Shown piece after piece: positions 33,448 to 41,699 of a DNA stretch of 64,000 nt. Source of the DNA: Nocardia mikamii NBRC 108933. GTDB lineage: Bacteria; Actinomycetota; Actinomycetes; Mycobacteriales; Mycobacteriaceae. Made by a program: the position numbers and the translations under genes. A model generated the notes under the pieces. That model was not told where the DNA came from. It did not search any database and was given only the letters and a program-made list of their open reading frames with translations. The stretch lies in contig NZ_BDCM01000009.1 in the NCBI RefSeq assembly GCF_001613505.1, positions 1 to 64,000 of the forward strand, given 5' to 3'. Numbering within the stretch: position 1 is the first letter of the stretch; each line of letters opens with the position of its first letter.

Positions 33448-35001
33448 ATGCCCGTGCCGGAAGCAGCGGTGTTCGAGCGTCTGCGGGCGTTCGCGTCCGT
33501 CGACGGTTCCCGCGAGCACGCGAACAAGACCATCGCCGAGACGTTCACCGGGCGGCCGCTGGGCGAAGTGCCGGTGGGGACCGCCGACGATGTGAGCGCC
33601 GCGTTCACCCGCGCCCGCGCCGCCCAGGCGGACTGGGCGAAACGCACGCCGAAGGAGCGGGCGGCGGTGCTGGAACGTTTCCGCGAACTGATCATCAGCG
33701 AACGCGACTACCTGATGGACGTCATCCAGGCCGAAACCGGCAAGGCTCGGTGGGCGGCGCAGGAAGAGATCCTGGGCATGATGTTCGCGGCCCGCTACTT
33801 CTCGCGCGTGGCGCCGAAGCTGCTGGCGCCGCATTCGGTGCCCGGCGCGTTTCCGGTGCTGAACCGCGCGCAGGTGCGCACCCAGCCCAAGGGCGTGGTC
33901 GGCGTCATCGCGCCGTGGAACTATCCGATGGTGCTGTCGATCGGCGATGCGATCCCGGCGCTGCTGGCCGGCAACGCGGTCGTCGTCAAGCCCGACAGCC
34001 AGACCCCGTTCTCGTCGCTGGCGAGCGTGGAATTGCTGCTGCGCGCGGGTCTGCCCCGCGATGTGTTGCAGGTGATTCCGGGCCCGGGCAGCGTGGTCGG
34101 CACCGCGATCGTCGACCAGTGCGACTACCTGATGTTCACCGGATCCTCGGCCACCGGGCGCGAGCTGGCCCAGCAGTGCGGCAAACGGCTGATCGGATTC
34201 TCGGCCGAACTCGGCGGTAAGAATCCGATGATCGTCACTCGCGGGGCGAATCTGGACAAGGTCGCCAAGGCGGCGGTGCGCGCGTGCTTCTCCAACGCCG
34301 GCCAGCTGTGTATCTCGATCGAGCGGATCTACGTCGAGCAGTCGATCGCGGCGCAGTTCAGCGAGAAGTTCGTGAAGGCGGTCGGGGCCGCGAAACTCGG
34401 TGCGGCCTACGACTTCTCGACCGATATCGGCAGCCTGATCTCTCCGGCGCAGCTCGAGACGGTCACCAAGCATGTCGCCGACGCCACGTCCAAGGGCGCC
34501 GAAATTCTTGCCGGCGGCAATGCCCGGCCCGATCTGGGTCCGCTGTTCTTCGAGCCGACCGTCCTGAGCAAGGTCACCGACGAGATGGAATGCGGCCGCA
34601 ACGAAACCTTCGGCCCGCTGGTCTCGATCTATCCGGTCGCCGACGTCGAGGAGGCGATCGCCCGCGCCAACGACACCGAATACGGGCTCAACGCCAGCGT
34701 GTGGGGGAGCAGCGCGTCCGAGGGGCAGGCCATCGCGGCCCGGTTGCGCACCGGAACCGTCTGTGTCGACGAAGGTTACGCACCGGCGTGGGGGAGCACC
34801 GGCGCCCCGATGGGCGGTATGGGGATCTCCGGAGTCGGTCGCCGCCACGGTCCCGACGGGCTGCTGAAGTTCACCGAGCCGCAGACCGTGGTCGTCACTC
34901 GCGGATTGAATCTGGATGCGCCGCTGGGCATTCCGCAGTCGAAGTGGCAGGCGTTGCTGATGATGCTGGCGCGCAGCTTCCGCTTCCTGCCCGGACGCTG
35001 A
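33448..35001 (+). CDS. gabD2: succinate-semialdehyde dehydrogenase (GabD2 type)
   Basis: This 517-residue ALDH has cofactor-loop PWNYPMV and VVVKPDSQTPF (NADP-type). The catalytic Glu is in FSAELGGKNPM and the catalytic Cys in FSNAGQLCISIERIYVEQ. ETFGPLVSIYPV and the long C-terminal tail ending FRFLPGR follow. Length and overall sequence match mycobacterial GabD2 (Rv1731, 518 residues), which oxidises succinate semialdehyde to succinate. TAGGAGG lies before the ATG. It is convergent with the lipoprotein gene, with a shared hairpin between. Confidence 0.9.
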   Translation: MPVPEAAVFERLRAFASVDGSREHANKTIAETFTGRPLGEVPVGTADDVSAAFTRARAAQADWAKRTPKERAAVLERFRELIISERDYLMDVIQAETGKARWAAQEEILGMMFAARYFSRVAPKLLAPHSVPGAFPVLNRAQVRTQPKGVVGVIAPWNYPMVLSIGDAIPALLAGNAVVVKPDSQTPFSSLASVELLLRAGLPRDVLQVIPGPGSVVGTAIVDQCDYLMFTGSSATGRELAQQCGKRLIGFSAELGGKNPMIVTRGANLDKVAKAAVRACFSNAGQLCISIERIYVEQSIAAQFSEKFVKAVGAAKLGAAYDFSTDIGSLISPAQLETVTKHVADATSKGAEILAGGNARPDLGPLFFEPTVLSKVTDEMECGRNETFGPLVSIYPVADVEEAIARANDTEYGLNASVWGSSASEGQAIAARLRTGTVCVDEGYAPAWGSTGAPMGGMGISGVGRRHGPDGLLKFTEPQTVVVTRGLNLDAPLGIPQSKWQALLMMLARSFRFLPGR

Positions 35002-35008
35002 GCTGGAC

Positions 35009-35039
35009 GGGTCGGTCACCGGGCAGCGGTGACCGACCC
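35009..35039. terminator. bidirectional terminator hairpin
   Basis: GGGTCGGTCACC (35009-35020) pairs perfectly with GGTGACCGACCC (35028-35039) around a 7-base loop. It lies in the 45-base gap between gabD2 and the convergent lipoprotein gene and could serve both. Confidence 0.8.
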
Positions 35040-35046
35040 CGCGCGC

Positions 35047-35382
35047 TCACTGATTGAACAAGATTCCGGTCAGATTCGCGTTCTTGATCGGAGTATCTGC
35101 GTTGCGCTGGTTGGCGCACAGGAAATCCACCGCTGCCATGGTGGCGTCGACCTGGGTGCCGGCGGGTTCGTGATCGTTGTTCGTCTGCTGTTTCACGAAT
35201 TTGGTGATCGTGACCCGCTTGGTGTCGGCGTCCTGTTTGACGTAGTCGCTGCACGGGGTGTCGCCACCCTTGTTGATCGCGCGCTGCACGTCCGAGCATC
35301 CGCTCAGCAGGCCCGCGGTCACCGTGGCCGCCGCGATCGTGCCGAACAGCGCGGCGATGCTGCGATGGGCCCTGGATGTCAT
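35047..35382 (-). CDS. small lipoprotein, HdeA-like
   Basis: This 111-residue lipoprotein precursor has a signal with lipobox LSGC near residue 29. The mature part, TPCSDYVKQDADTKRVTITKF...AAVDFLCANQ, has two further Cys. It resembles the short Cys-paired helical proteins annotated as HdeA-like in actinobacteria (inference from pattern only). GAGGAG lies 5 bases before ATG 35382. Role unknown. Confidence 0.75.
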   Translation of the reverse strand: MTSRAHRSIAALFGTIAAATVTAGLLSGCSDVQRAINKGGDTPCSDYVKQDADTKRVTITKFVKQQTNNDHEPAGTQVDATMAAVDFLCANQRNADTPIKNANLTGILFNQ

Positions 35383-35505
35383 CTGTTCTCCTCGTCGAGG
35401 CCGCGTGCCGGTCCGATCCCGGCAATTCGACCGCAAGCCTAAGCGTTCACCGGCCGAATACCCCGTCGTATCCGGCCGAATCGGGCGGACCGTTACCCTA
35501 CGGCG

Positions 35506-36234
35506 GTGCAGCTGTCTCGAACGGCCGATGCGGTGTCGTCGGTAACCGATAAATTGACGACGATATCTCCGCAGCCGCCGGTATGGGTGGTGCTGGCGAC
35601 GGCTGCCGTGGCGGTGGCGGTGGTGCTCTATCGGCCGGTGTGGCGAGTGCTGCGGACATGTGTGACGATCGCCCACGAGATCGGCCACGCGGTGGTCGCG
35701 GTCTGCACGGGCCGCACCCTGAGCGGTATCCGGCTGCATTCGGATACCTCGGGTGTGACCGTATCCCGTGGCAAGCCACGCGGTTTCGGGATGGTGCTGA
35801 CCACCCTGGCGGGATATCCGGCTCCCTCGGCGGTCGGGCTCGGGTTCGCGATCCTGCTCGGCACCGGACGCCAGACGATGATGCTGTGGATTCTCATCGC
35901 GGCGCTGGTGGTGCTGATCGTGGTGATCCGCAACCTGTTCGGCTTCCTCGCCGTGATCTGCGCGGGCGCGGCCGCCTTCGCGGTGTCCTGGTACGGAACG
36001 GCGGTGTGGCAGGGCGTCTTCGGCTATGTGGTGACCTGGTTCCTGCTGTTCGGCGGGGTGCGCGCGGTGATCGAACTGTGGCAGGTGTCGGTGCGCGGCG
36101 ACGGATCCGATGCCGACCAGCTGGCGTGGCTCACCCACATTTCGGCGCGGCTGTGGGTCCTCGTGTTCGCTCTGCTCACCCTCGCGGCACTGGTGCTGGG
36201 TGCGGGGCAGCTGCTCGGGCTTCAGCCGTCCTGA
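35506..36234 (+). CDS. M50-family membrane metallopeptidase
   Basis: This 242-residue protein has about six hydrophobic helices. The zinc motif HEIGH (in TIAHEIGHAVVAV, about residue 57) sits in a membrane segment, as in M50B site-2-type proteases. No PDZ domain is present. Substrates may be membrane proteins; regulated intramembrane proteolysis is plausible, not shown. The GTG start at 35506 lacks a ribosome site, and TACCCT (35494-35499) ends exactly 7 bases before it, suggesting a leaderless message. Its 3' end overlaps the convergent Sel1-repeat gene by 13 bases. Confidence 0.82.
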   Translation: MQLSRTADAVSSVTDKLTTISPQPPVWVVLATAAVAVAVVLYRPVWRVLRTCVTIAHEIGHAVVAVCTGRTLSGIRLHSDTSGVTVSRGKPRGFGMVLTTLAGYPAPSAVGLGFAILLGTGRQTMMLWILIAALVVLIVVIRNLFGFLAVICAGAAAFAVSWYGTAVWQGVFGYVVTWFLLFGGVRAVIELWQVSVRGDGSDADQLAWLTHISARLWVLVFALLTLAALVLGAGQLLGLQPS

Positions 36235-37013
36235 GCCTGCGCACGCCACCGCCGGGCCGCATCCGGATCACCCCGGCGCTCCAGCACTTCCGCGAGGCCG
36301 GCCATCGCGCGCGAATCGCCCTGTTCGGCCGCCACACGCCACCAGCGTTGCGCCTCGTCGAATTCGCGTGTCCGATAACCGAGGACACCCAGATCGTAGG
36401 CCGCTCCGGTATGTCCGAGATCGGCCGCCTGCCGCCACATCCGCCGGGCCTGGTCCAGGTCGCCGCGAGTGTGGGCCTCCACTCCGAGGTGATACATGGC
36501 GGAGCGGAAGCGGTCCTGCTCGCCGTCGGCGTCGACGGTGACGGTCATCGCGACCACCAATTCACCGAAATCGGGTTCCCCGACCCCTGTACTGCAGCGC
36601 AGCAGCATCGATCCACCCGCGCCGCGTTCGATGACGAGTCCGTAGTTGCCCGTCCAGGATTCGACCGTGCCCGCGGCCGTCATCCAGACCGGGGTGAGGG
36701 TGTACGCGGCCGCCGGGCCGGTTCCCGACAGGTGTAAATCGGCTCCCTCGGCGAGGGCATCGCTCCACACATCGACGCCCGGCAACCGGTGCCCGCGCAA
36801 CGTCACGTATCCGTCGATCACCGATACCCCGATGCCCAGTCCGAGCAACCCCGGCGGCGGCGCCACGGCGTGCAGCACCAACCGCACCACCGTCGTTTCG
36901 GCGCCCAGGCGCTGCGAGTACATCGGGTGGACCGTGACACCACGCCAGCCGACCGGCTCGGTGCCCGGATATCGCTCGGCCAGGGGACGATTCGCCTCGC
37001 CGGTATCGGCCAT
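36222..37013 (-). CDS. Sel1/TPR-repeat protein
   Basis: This 263-residue protein has an N-terminal beta-rich part of about 165 residues that I do not recognise. Sel1-like repeats follow (YHLGVEAHTRGDLDQARRMWRQAADLGHTGAAYDLGVLGYRTREFDEAQRWWRVAAEQGDSRAMAGLA...). Such solenoids mediate protein contacts. The ATG at 37013 has AAAGG 7 bases upstream. No signal peptide is present. Confidence 0.8.
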   Translation of the reverse strand: MADTGEANRPLAERYPGTEPVGWRGVTVHPMYSQRLGAETTVVRLVLHAVAPPPGLLGLGIGVSVIDGYVTLRGHRLPGVDVWSDALAEGADLHLSGTGPAAAYTLTPVWMTAAGTVESWTGNYGLVIERGAGGSMLLRCSTGVGEPDFGELVVAMTVTVDADGEQDRFRSAMYHLGVEAHTRGDLDQARRMWRQAADLGHTGAAYDLGVLGYRTREFDEAQRWWRVAAEQGDSRAMAGLAEVLERRGDPDAARRWRAQAQDG

Positions 37014-37107
37014 CGCGCCGCCTTTCGCCGTAGCCGTAGGGGGAATCGATGCGTTGCCGCGCACACCGTAGTCCCTGCGACCGGAAATTGGTGCCGAACC
37101 GTCGGTT

Positions 37108-37314
37108 TCAGTCCTCGCTGCCGGCGCGCTGCCCGACGAACGCCCGCAAGGCGGGGTCCGCGGAGACGACGCGGTCGACCTCGTCGCCGCCGGTGCATTC
37201 GAACAGTCCGATGATCACGTGTGCGCCGCGCCGGCCCAGCACTCGCCAGATGCCACCGCTGTCCTGCCAGCGGATCAGCGCGGCGACGGCGGGGGAGGTC
37301 GGCGAATCGGGCAT
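37108..37314 (-). CDS. small conserved actinobacterial protein
   Basis: This 68-residue protein, MPDSPTSPAVAALIRWQDSG..., has WRVLGRRGAHVIIGLFECTGGDEV, a pattern I have seen in small actinobacterial hypothetical proteins. The start is ATG 37314 with GGTGAG just upstream. It lies 26 bases after the DAPG-hydrolase-like gene on the same strand, probably cotranscribed. Function unknown. Confidence 0.7.
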   Translation of the reverse strand: MPDSPTSPAVAALIRWQDSGGIWRVLGRRGAHVIIGLFECTGGDEVDRVVSADPALRAFVGQRAGSED

Positions 37315-37340
37315 CTCACCATTGTGACGGCCGAGACCGG

Positions 37341-38207
37341 TCAGGCGAATTCGTGGTACAGCTCGGGCAGGAAGCGAGCGAGGTGGTTCATCTCCTGCCC
37401 GCAGTGCAACAGCAGATCGCGCGCGAGGTCGAGGCCGGGGAGGAGGTCGCCGACGTCGGCGGGGGCACCGCGCTGCACCGCACGCGCGGCGTGCACCGGA
37501 TCCAGGGTATGGACTCCGTAGATGCGCAGGTAGAAGCGACTGCGCATCTCGCATCCCCCGGAAATCGGGCGGACCTGGTGGGCCAGCCAGCCCAGATCGA
37601 CCGGCGCGATACTGCTGCCGACCCGGCCGAACACCACGGTGTGATCGTCGGGCACGGTGAAGCCGTAGGCGACCGGATCGTGGAAGGCGATGGCGAGTTG
37701 CTGCAACGTCGGGCCGATGTATTCGTCGACGTAGGAGATGTTGCCGATGTACCGCTGCCGGTCCGGCATCGCCCCACCGGTCCGGTCGGACGCCACCTCC
37801 GCGTACCGGTGTGCGTCCGGATGCCACAACTTGTACCGGGCCGATTCGACCAGATGCCACCCGAACCACCAGTCCCACATGGCGGCCGTCACCCGCGGCA
37901 TCTCGGTCCGCACCGCCACCCAGACGATTCCGGAATCGGTGTGCCCGTAACCGGTTTCGATCGGTGCGTAACCGGACGGACCCAGCTGCGCGGTGAGTGT
38001 GGAAAAGGGAGGAATGCGATCCGCCGGGGCGGGCGGACCCGCGTACGCCGCCGCCACCGCCGACTGCGGCGGGGCGGTGTGCTCGGTCATGAAATGGGCA
38101 TACGGCTCGGCGCGAGCCAGTGGCGATCGGGTCACGGCGAACGCGCCCGCGCCGGCGGCCGCGAGCGTCAGCGCCCGGCGTCGCGACAGGGCCGAAGGTC
38201 TCACCAT
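37341..38207 (-). CDS. exported DAPG-hydrolase (PhlG)-like protein
   Basis: This 288-residue protein has an SRRRALTLAAAGAGAFAV N-terminus that looks like a twin-arginine (Tat) signal. The mature domain carries WWFGWHLVESARYKLWHPDAHRYA and the C-terminal CGQEMNHLARFLPELYHEF. These are the His/Glu clusters characteristic of phloroglucinol hydrolase PhlG-type zinc enzymes that cleave C-C bonds in 2,4-diacetylphloroglucinol. Here the export signal suggests extracytoplasmic action. The actual substrate is unknown. Confidence 0.78.
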   Translation of the reverse strand: MVRPSALSRRRALTLAAAGAGAFAVTRSPLARAEPYAHFMTEHTAPPQSAVAAAYAGPPAPADRIPPFSTLTAQLGPSGYAPIETGYGHTDSGIVWVAVRTEMPRVTAAMWDWWFGWHLVESARYKLWHPDAHRYAEVASDRTGGAMPDRQRYIGNISYVDEYIGPTLQQLAIAFHDPVAYGFTVPDDHTVVFGRVGSSIAPVDLGWLAHQVRPISGGCEMRSRFYLRIYGVHTLDPVHAARAVQRGAPADVGDLLPGLDLARDLLLHCGQEMNHLARFLPELYHEFA

Positions 38208-38362
38208 GCGACGAGGCTACTGCGTGGCGCGGCGCGCGAAGGCGCCGATCGTGGTGGCTCCCAACCGTATTCGTGCACAGCAGCGGGTTTCCGGGTGCGG
38301 CGGCGACACGATGATGAGTTGTCCCAGTGCGGCCACAGATCGCGTCGTGTGGCCCGCCGCGG

Positions 38363-38397
38363 GCCGTGCGGGTTCGCCGGGCGAGGGGCCGCACGGC
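38363..38397 (-). terminator. hairpin downstream of the glycine-rich exported protein gene
   Basis: GCCGTGCGG (38363-38371) and CCGCACGGC (38389-38397) form a 9-bp GC-rich stem with a 17-base loop, 14 bases beyond the stop of the leftward gene ending at 38411. It probably terminates that gene before the DAPG-hydrolase-like gene. Confidence 0.55.
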
Positions 38398-38410
38398 CGC
38401 GAGGTGCCCG

Positions 38411-38953
38411 CTACGGGGTGGAGTAGCCGATCAGGGCTCCGATCCCCGCGCCGATGGGGATGGTGATCAGGGCGCCGACACCGCCGAGGAAGAAGCCCAG
38501 GACCGCACCGATTCCGGCGCCGACGGCGGCGCCGACGCCCGCGTTGTACTGCTTGCGGGCGAGGGTGTCGGAGGCTTCGTCGATGGCCTGCGCGGTGCGC
38601 TCGGTCGCCGACTGCGGCGTCAGCGTCAGCGTGCGGCCGGCATTCTCGATGCGCGGTGTGAGGCCGACGGTTCCGGAGGCCGTGCGCAGGCCGAGCGGAA
38701 CCGACGCGACGGCGCGGCCGGCGGCATCGGTGAGAGTGACCGAATCACCGGTGACGGTGAAGGATCCGGCGTCCACGGTGGTCGTCAGACCGGTGTGGTC
38801 GGCGGTCGGCGCGGTGACGAAGCCGACGCCCTGTTCGACACCGCGCACCGCGATCTCCGAGGCCGTGACCGGTGCGGCCTGCACGACGCCGGCGGCCGCG
38901 GTGGTGGCGCCGACGGCCAGCAGCGCGGTGGCGGCGAATTTCTTGGCTCTCAT
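38411..38953 (-). CDS. exported protein with glycine-zipper C-terminus
   Basis: This 180-residue protein has a Sec signal (MRAKKFAATALLAVGATTAA, cleavage near VQA-AP), a beta-rich middle with Thr/Asp repeats, and a C-terminal glycine-zipper segment of about 40 residues (VGAAVGAGIGAVLGFFLGG). That segment could insert in or line the membrane. I do not recognise a named family, although similar Nocardia/Rhodococcus exported proteins exist. A purine-rich GGGGAAAG precedes ATG 38953. Confidence 0.75.
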   Translation of the reverse strand: MRAKKFAATALLAVGATTAAAGVVQAAPVTASEIAVRGVEQGVGFVTAPTADHTGLTTTVDAGSFTVTGDSVTLTDAAGRAVASVPLGLRTASGTVGLTPRIENAGRTLTLTPQSATERTAQAIDEASDTLARKQYNAGVGAAVGAGIGAVLGFFLGGVGALITIPIGAGIGALIGYSTP

Positions 38954-39390
38954 GATCTTTCCCCACATTCTGTCGGCCCGGCCGGGCCGACTATCCCCTG
39001 TGGCCGGATCTCGGCCGTTCCCATTCTTACCCAGATACCGCGCCGGTGTTCGGTTTCCGATTCTCATGCGCCGAAACGTGCTCCCGCACAAGGGGTTTGC
39101 TTGCGGTTCGCCGAGAAAGTGTGCCGTCGGTATTCGTTTCGGACGGCTGCATTCGATCGGTCCGATTGCCGGCCGGATACTGCGATAATCCCGACCACCG
39201 ATCTCCACCGCTTCGCCATCGACCCGGCCGACTTCGCCATTCGCCTTCGCCCGCAGCCGCCGAAGCGACTCGTCACCACCCGGTCGACATCGGGCAGGGC
39301 TCGGAACTGCGCCGATGGTGGCACTGCGACTCGGCGGCCGGACCGCAACCACCACCGCTCCCACCTCCGCGCCCCGTATCGTCGACCGAT
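38954..39390. other. 437-base divergent intergenic region
   Basis: This lies between the exported protein gene (leftwards) and the PucR gene (rightwards). It holds a perfect 20-base palindrome GTCGGCCCGGCCGGGCCGAC (38972-38991) just upstream of the exported protein gene, either a leader hairpin or an operator. TATCGT at 39377-39382 could be a -10 box placing the PucR start almost at the 5' end of its message. Nothing else is recognised. Confidence 0.45.
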
Positions 39391-40545
39391 GTGAGCGACG
39401 ACGACGGTGCGACGCGCCCGCGATTGCGGCCCTCCGCGATCGGCGATCCCGGCGCCTTCGCCGAACACGTCTGCACCCGGCTCCAGCGCGAGATTCCGGC
39501 GTACCAGGGGATTGCCGCATCGGCCCTGGTGCCCTCGATCGCGGACGCGGTGGATCGTCTGATCAGCGCCACTTCGGGCGATCGGCCACTCGACGAACGA
39601 GAACTCGCTGACTTTCGTGAGTACGGCGCACTGCGCGCCGAACTGGGCGTGCCGCTCGATGCGATGCTGCGCGGATGGCAGATCGTGGTGGGGGAGGTGA
39701 TCGAACGCATCGGCACCTCCGAACACTGGGCGACCCGGCCGGGCGCGGCACTGATGTCGGTGCTGGCAGCCCTGTTACGCGCCTCGGACGCGGCCACGGT
39801 CGCCTACAGCTCCGGCCATCGCGAGGCCGAGGCACAGATCACCCGCCGTCTCGACACCCGGCGCGACGATATGGTGCGCGCACTGGCCGAGGGCGCCCTG
39901 CCCGCCGGGGAACTGCGCCGCCGCGCGCAATACATCGGGCTGCGCCTCGACGGTGCGTACGCTGCCTTCCGCGCGATCACCGATGAACCCGAGCACACCG
40001 AGTGGGAGTTGCGGCAGCGGCGTGGGTTCCGTCCGCCGCGCGGCGTGGTGGCGATCCTGGACCGCGATGTGGTCGGCATCTGCGATCCACACGACGATTC
40101 GGCGCCCTCGGCCGGAGTATTCCTCGGCGTCGGTCCCGTCTGCCCGCTCGACGGGGCGCCGCATTCCCTGCGTGTCGCGGGCCGGGTCGCCGAGACGGCG
40201 CGGCTGTTCGGCCGGCCGGGCCGCCACACCCTCATCGATCTGGGCGTCCTACCGGCCGTGGTCGGCGACAGTGATGTGGGGAGCGCCCTGCTGCTCCGCT
40301 ACATCACTCCGCTCGACGACGCCGAGGCCGGCTCGATACTCCACACCGTAGACGCGTATCTCGCGGCGGGCCTCAACGCCAGCGAAACCGGACATCGGCT
40401 GTATCTGCACCACAACACGGTGCGCTATCGGTTGTCCCGATTCGAGGAGTTGACCGGGGCGTCGCTGAAGGATCCGCACGTGGCGCAGCAGGTGTGGTGG
40501 GCGCTGCGCTATCGGGAGCTGAATTCCGGCGCCGCGGAAGCCTGA
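39391..40545 (+). CDS. PucR/CdaR-type transcriptional regulator
   Basis: This 384-residue protein has an N-terminal helical region, a central GGDEF-like/RsbRD fold, and the C-terminal PucR helix-turn-helix LNASETGHRLYLHHNTVRYRLSRFEELTG (about 345-373). PucR regulators respond to purines or other nitrogen sources in some species; the inducer here is unknown. Start GTG 39391 has no ribosome site and is probably leaderless. The adjacent Acg-like gene 163 bases downstream is a possible target. Confidence 0.85.
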   Translation: MSDDDGATRPRLRPSAIGDPGAFAEHVCTRLQREIPAYQGIAASALVPSIADAVDRLISATSGDRPLDERELADFREYGALRAELGVPLDAMLRGWQIVVGEVIERIGTSEHWATRPGAALMSVLAALLRASDAATVAYSSGHREAEAQITRRLDTRRDDMVRALAEGALPAGELRRRAQYIGLRLDGAYAAFRAITDEPEHTEWELRQRRGFRPPRGVVAILDRDVVGICDPHDDSAPSAGVFLGVGPVCPLDGAPHSLRVAGRVAETARLFGRPGRHTLIDLGVLPAVVGDSDVGSALLLRYITPLDDAEAGSILHTVDAYLAAGLNASETGHRLYLHHNTVRYRLSRFEELTGASLKDPHVAQQVWWALRYRELNSGAAEA

Positions 40546-40708
40546 GCGCAGCGGGTCACAAGTCCGCACCCCGGGATTTTGTGAACTATTACGAAACTCA
40601 GCGGCCGTGCCGGCGGTTGATCGATAGAGGGACCGGATGCGGCGGCCGATATTCGCCGGTCACCGTCCCGGCATGTCCGTGCGACGCTCGAAAGGCAGAA
40701 CCGGCATC

Positions 40709-41689
40709 ATGACATTCGCCGATCCGTTCACCGCGGTCTTCGCCGACGCGGTGGAGATGGCCGTGCGTGCACCCTCGGTGCACAACACCCAGCCGTGGCG
40801 GTGGTCGCTGCGCGAGGAGACCATCCACCTGCACGCCGACCAGACCCGGCAGCTGACCGTGACCGATCCGGCCCAGCGCGCACTGCTGCTGAGCTGCGGC
40901 GCGGCGCTGCACCACATGCGGGTGGCGCTGGCGGTGCTCGGCTGGTCCGCGCAGATCACCTACGTTCCCGACGGCACCGATCCCGACCACCTCGCGGCGA
41001 TCACGATGCGCCCGCGCACACCGTCGGCGCGCGATATCGACCTGGCCGCGGCGATCGCCCACCGGCAGTCCGATCGCCGCCGCTACAGCACCCGCCCGGT
41101 GCCGCAGGCGCTCGTGCGTGAGGTGTCCGCCGATGCCCGCGCCTATGGCGCCGCGGCCCGGCAGGTGCCGCCGGAGCTGCGCCCGGAACTGGCCGACGCC
41201 GCCCGGATCGCGACGCTGCGGCACGCCGCCGACCCGGCCTACCTGCACGAGCTGGCGGTCTGGAGTGGGCGGCACGGGACTTCCGACGGTGTCCCGGCCG
41301 CGAACACCCCCGCGCCGCGGCCCGACGACGAGATCGCCAAACGCCGGTTCGAATCGCCGGAGCTGGCCGATCCGGCCACCGAGCCCGAAGCCGCCGAATG
41401 GCTGGTGGTGTGCACGACCGGCGACGATCGCCTCGCGCGGCTGCGCGCGGGGGAGGCCGTGAGCGCGCTGCTGTTGTCGGCGACCACGCTGGGCCTGTCG
41501 TCGAGTCTGCAGTCCGAACCGCTGGCCATGCCCGATCTGCGCGCCGAGATGCGCCGCCACGTGCTTGCCGAATGCGCGTATCCGCAGACGATGGTGCGGC
41601 TGGGCTGGCTGCCCGCCGGCGCCGCACCGCTGCCGCATACGCCACGGCGGCCGGTCACCGAGGTGATCGCGGCCGCCGTCGCGTACTGA
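40709..41689 (+). CDS. Acg-type nitroreductase-fold protein
   Basis: This 326-residue protein has the Acg-family opening EMAVRAPSVHNTQPWRW (residues 16-32). A middle region holds IAHRQSDRRRYSTRPVP, and a second degenerate nitroreductase half holds ALLLSATTLGLSSSLQSEPL and PQTMVRLGWLP. Acg (Rv2032) of M. tuberculosis binds FMN with an occluding lid and may store flavin rather than reduce nitro groups. In mycobacteria these genes are DosR-controlled; only degenerate DosR-like half-sites are present here. ATG 40709 gives the family start. ATG 40673 would add 12 residues. Confidence 0.82.
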   Translation: MTFADPFTAVFADAVEMAVRAPSVHNTQPWRWSLREETIHLHADQTRQLTVTDPAQRALLLSCGAALHHMRVALAVLGWSAQITYVPDGTDPDHLAAITMRPRTPSARDIDLAAAIAHRQSDRRRYSTRPVPQALVREVSADARAYGAAARQVPPELRPELADAARIATLRHAADPAYLHELAVWSGRHGTSDGVPAANTPAPRPDDEIAKRRFESPELADPATEPEAAEWLVVCTTGDDRLARLRAGEAVSALLLSATTLGLSSSLQSEPLAMPDLRAEMRRHVLAECAYPQTMVRLGWLPAGAAPLPHTPRRPVTEVIAAAVAY

Positions 41690-41699
41690 TCGACGCGCG

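Noticed and set aside
40617..40672. DosR box upstream of the Acg-like gene
   Set aside because: Only separated GGGACC and CGTCCC half-sites were found, without the required symmetry of the 20-base DosR motif.
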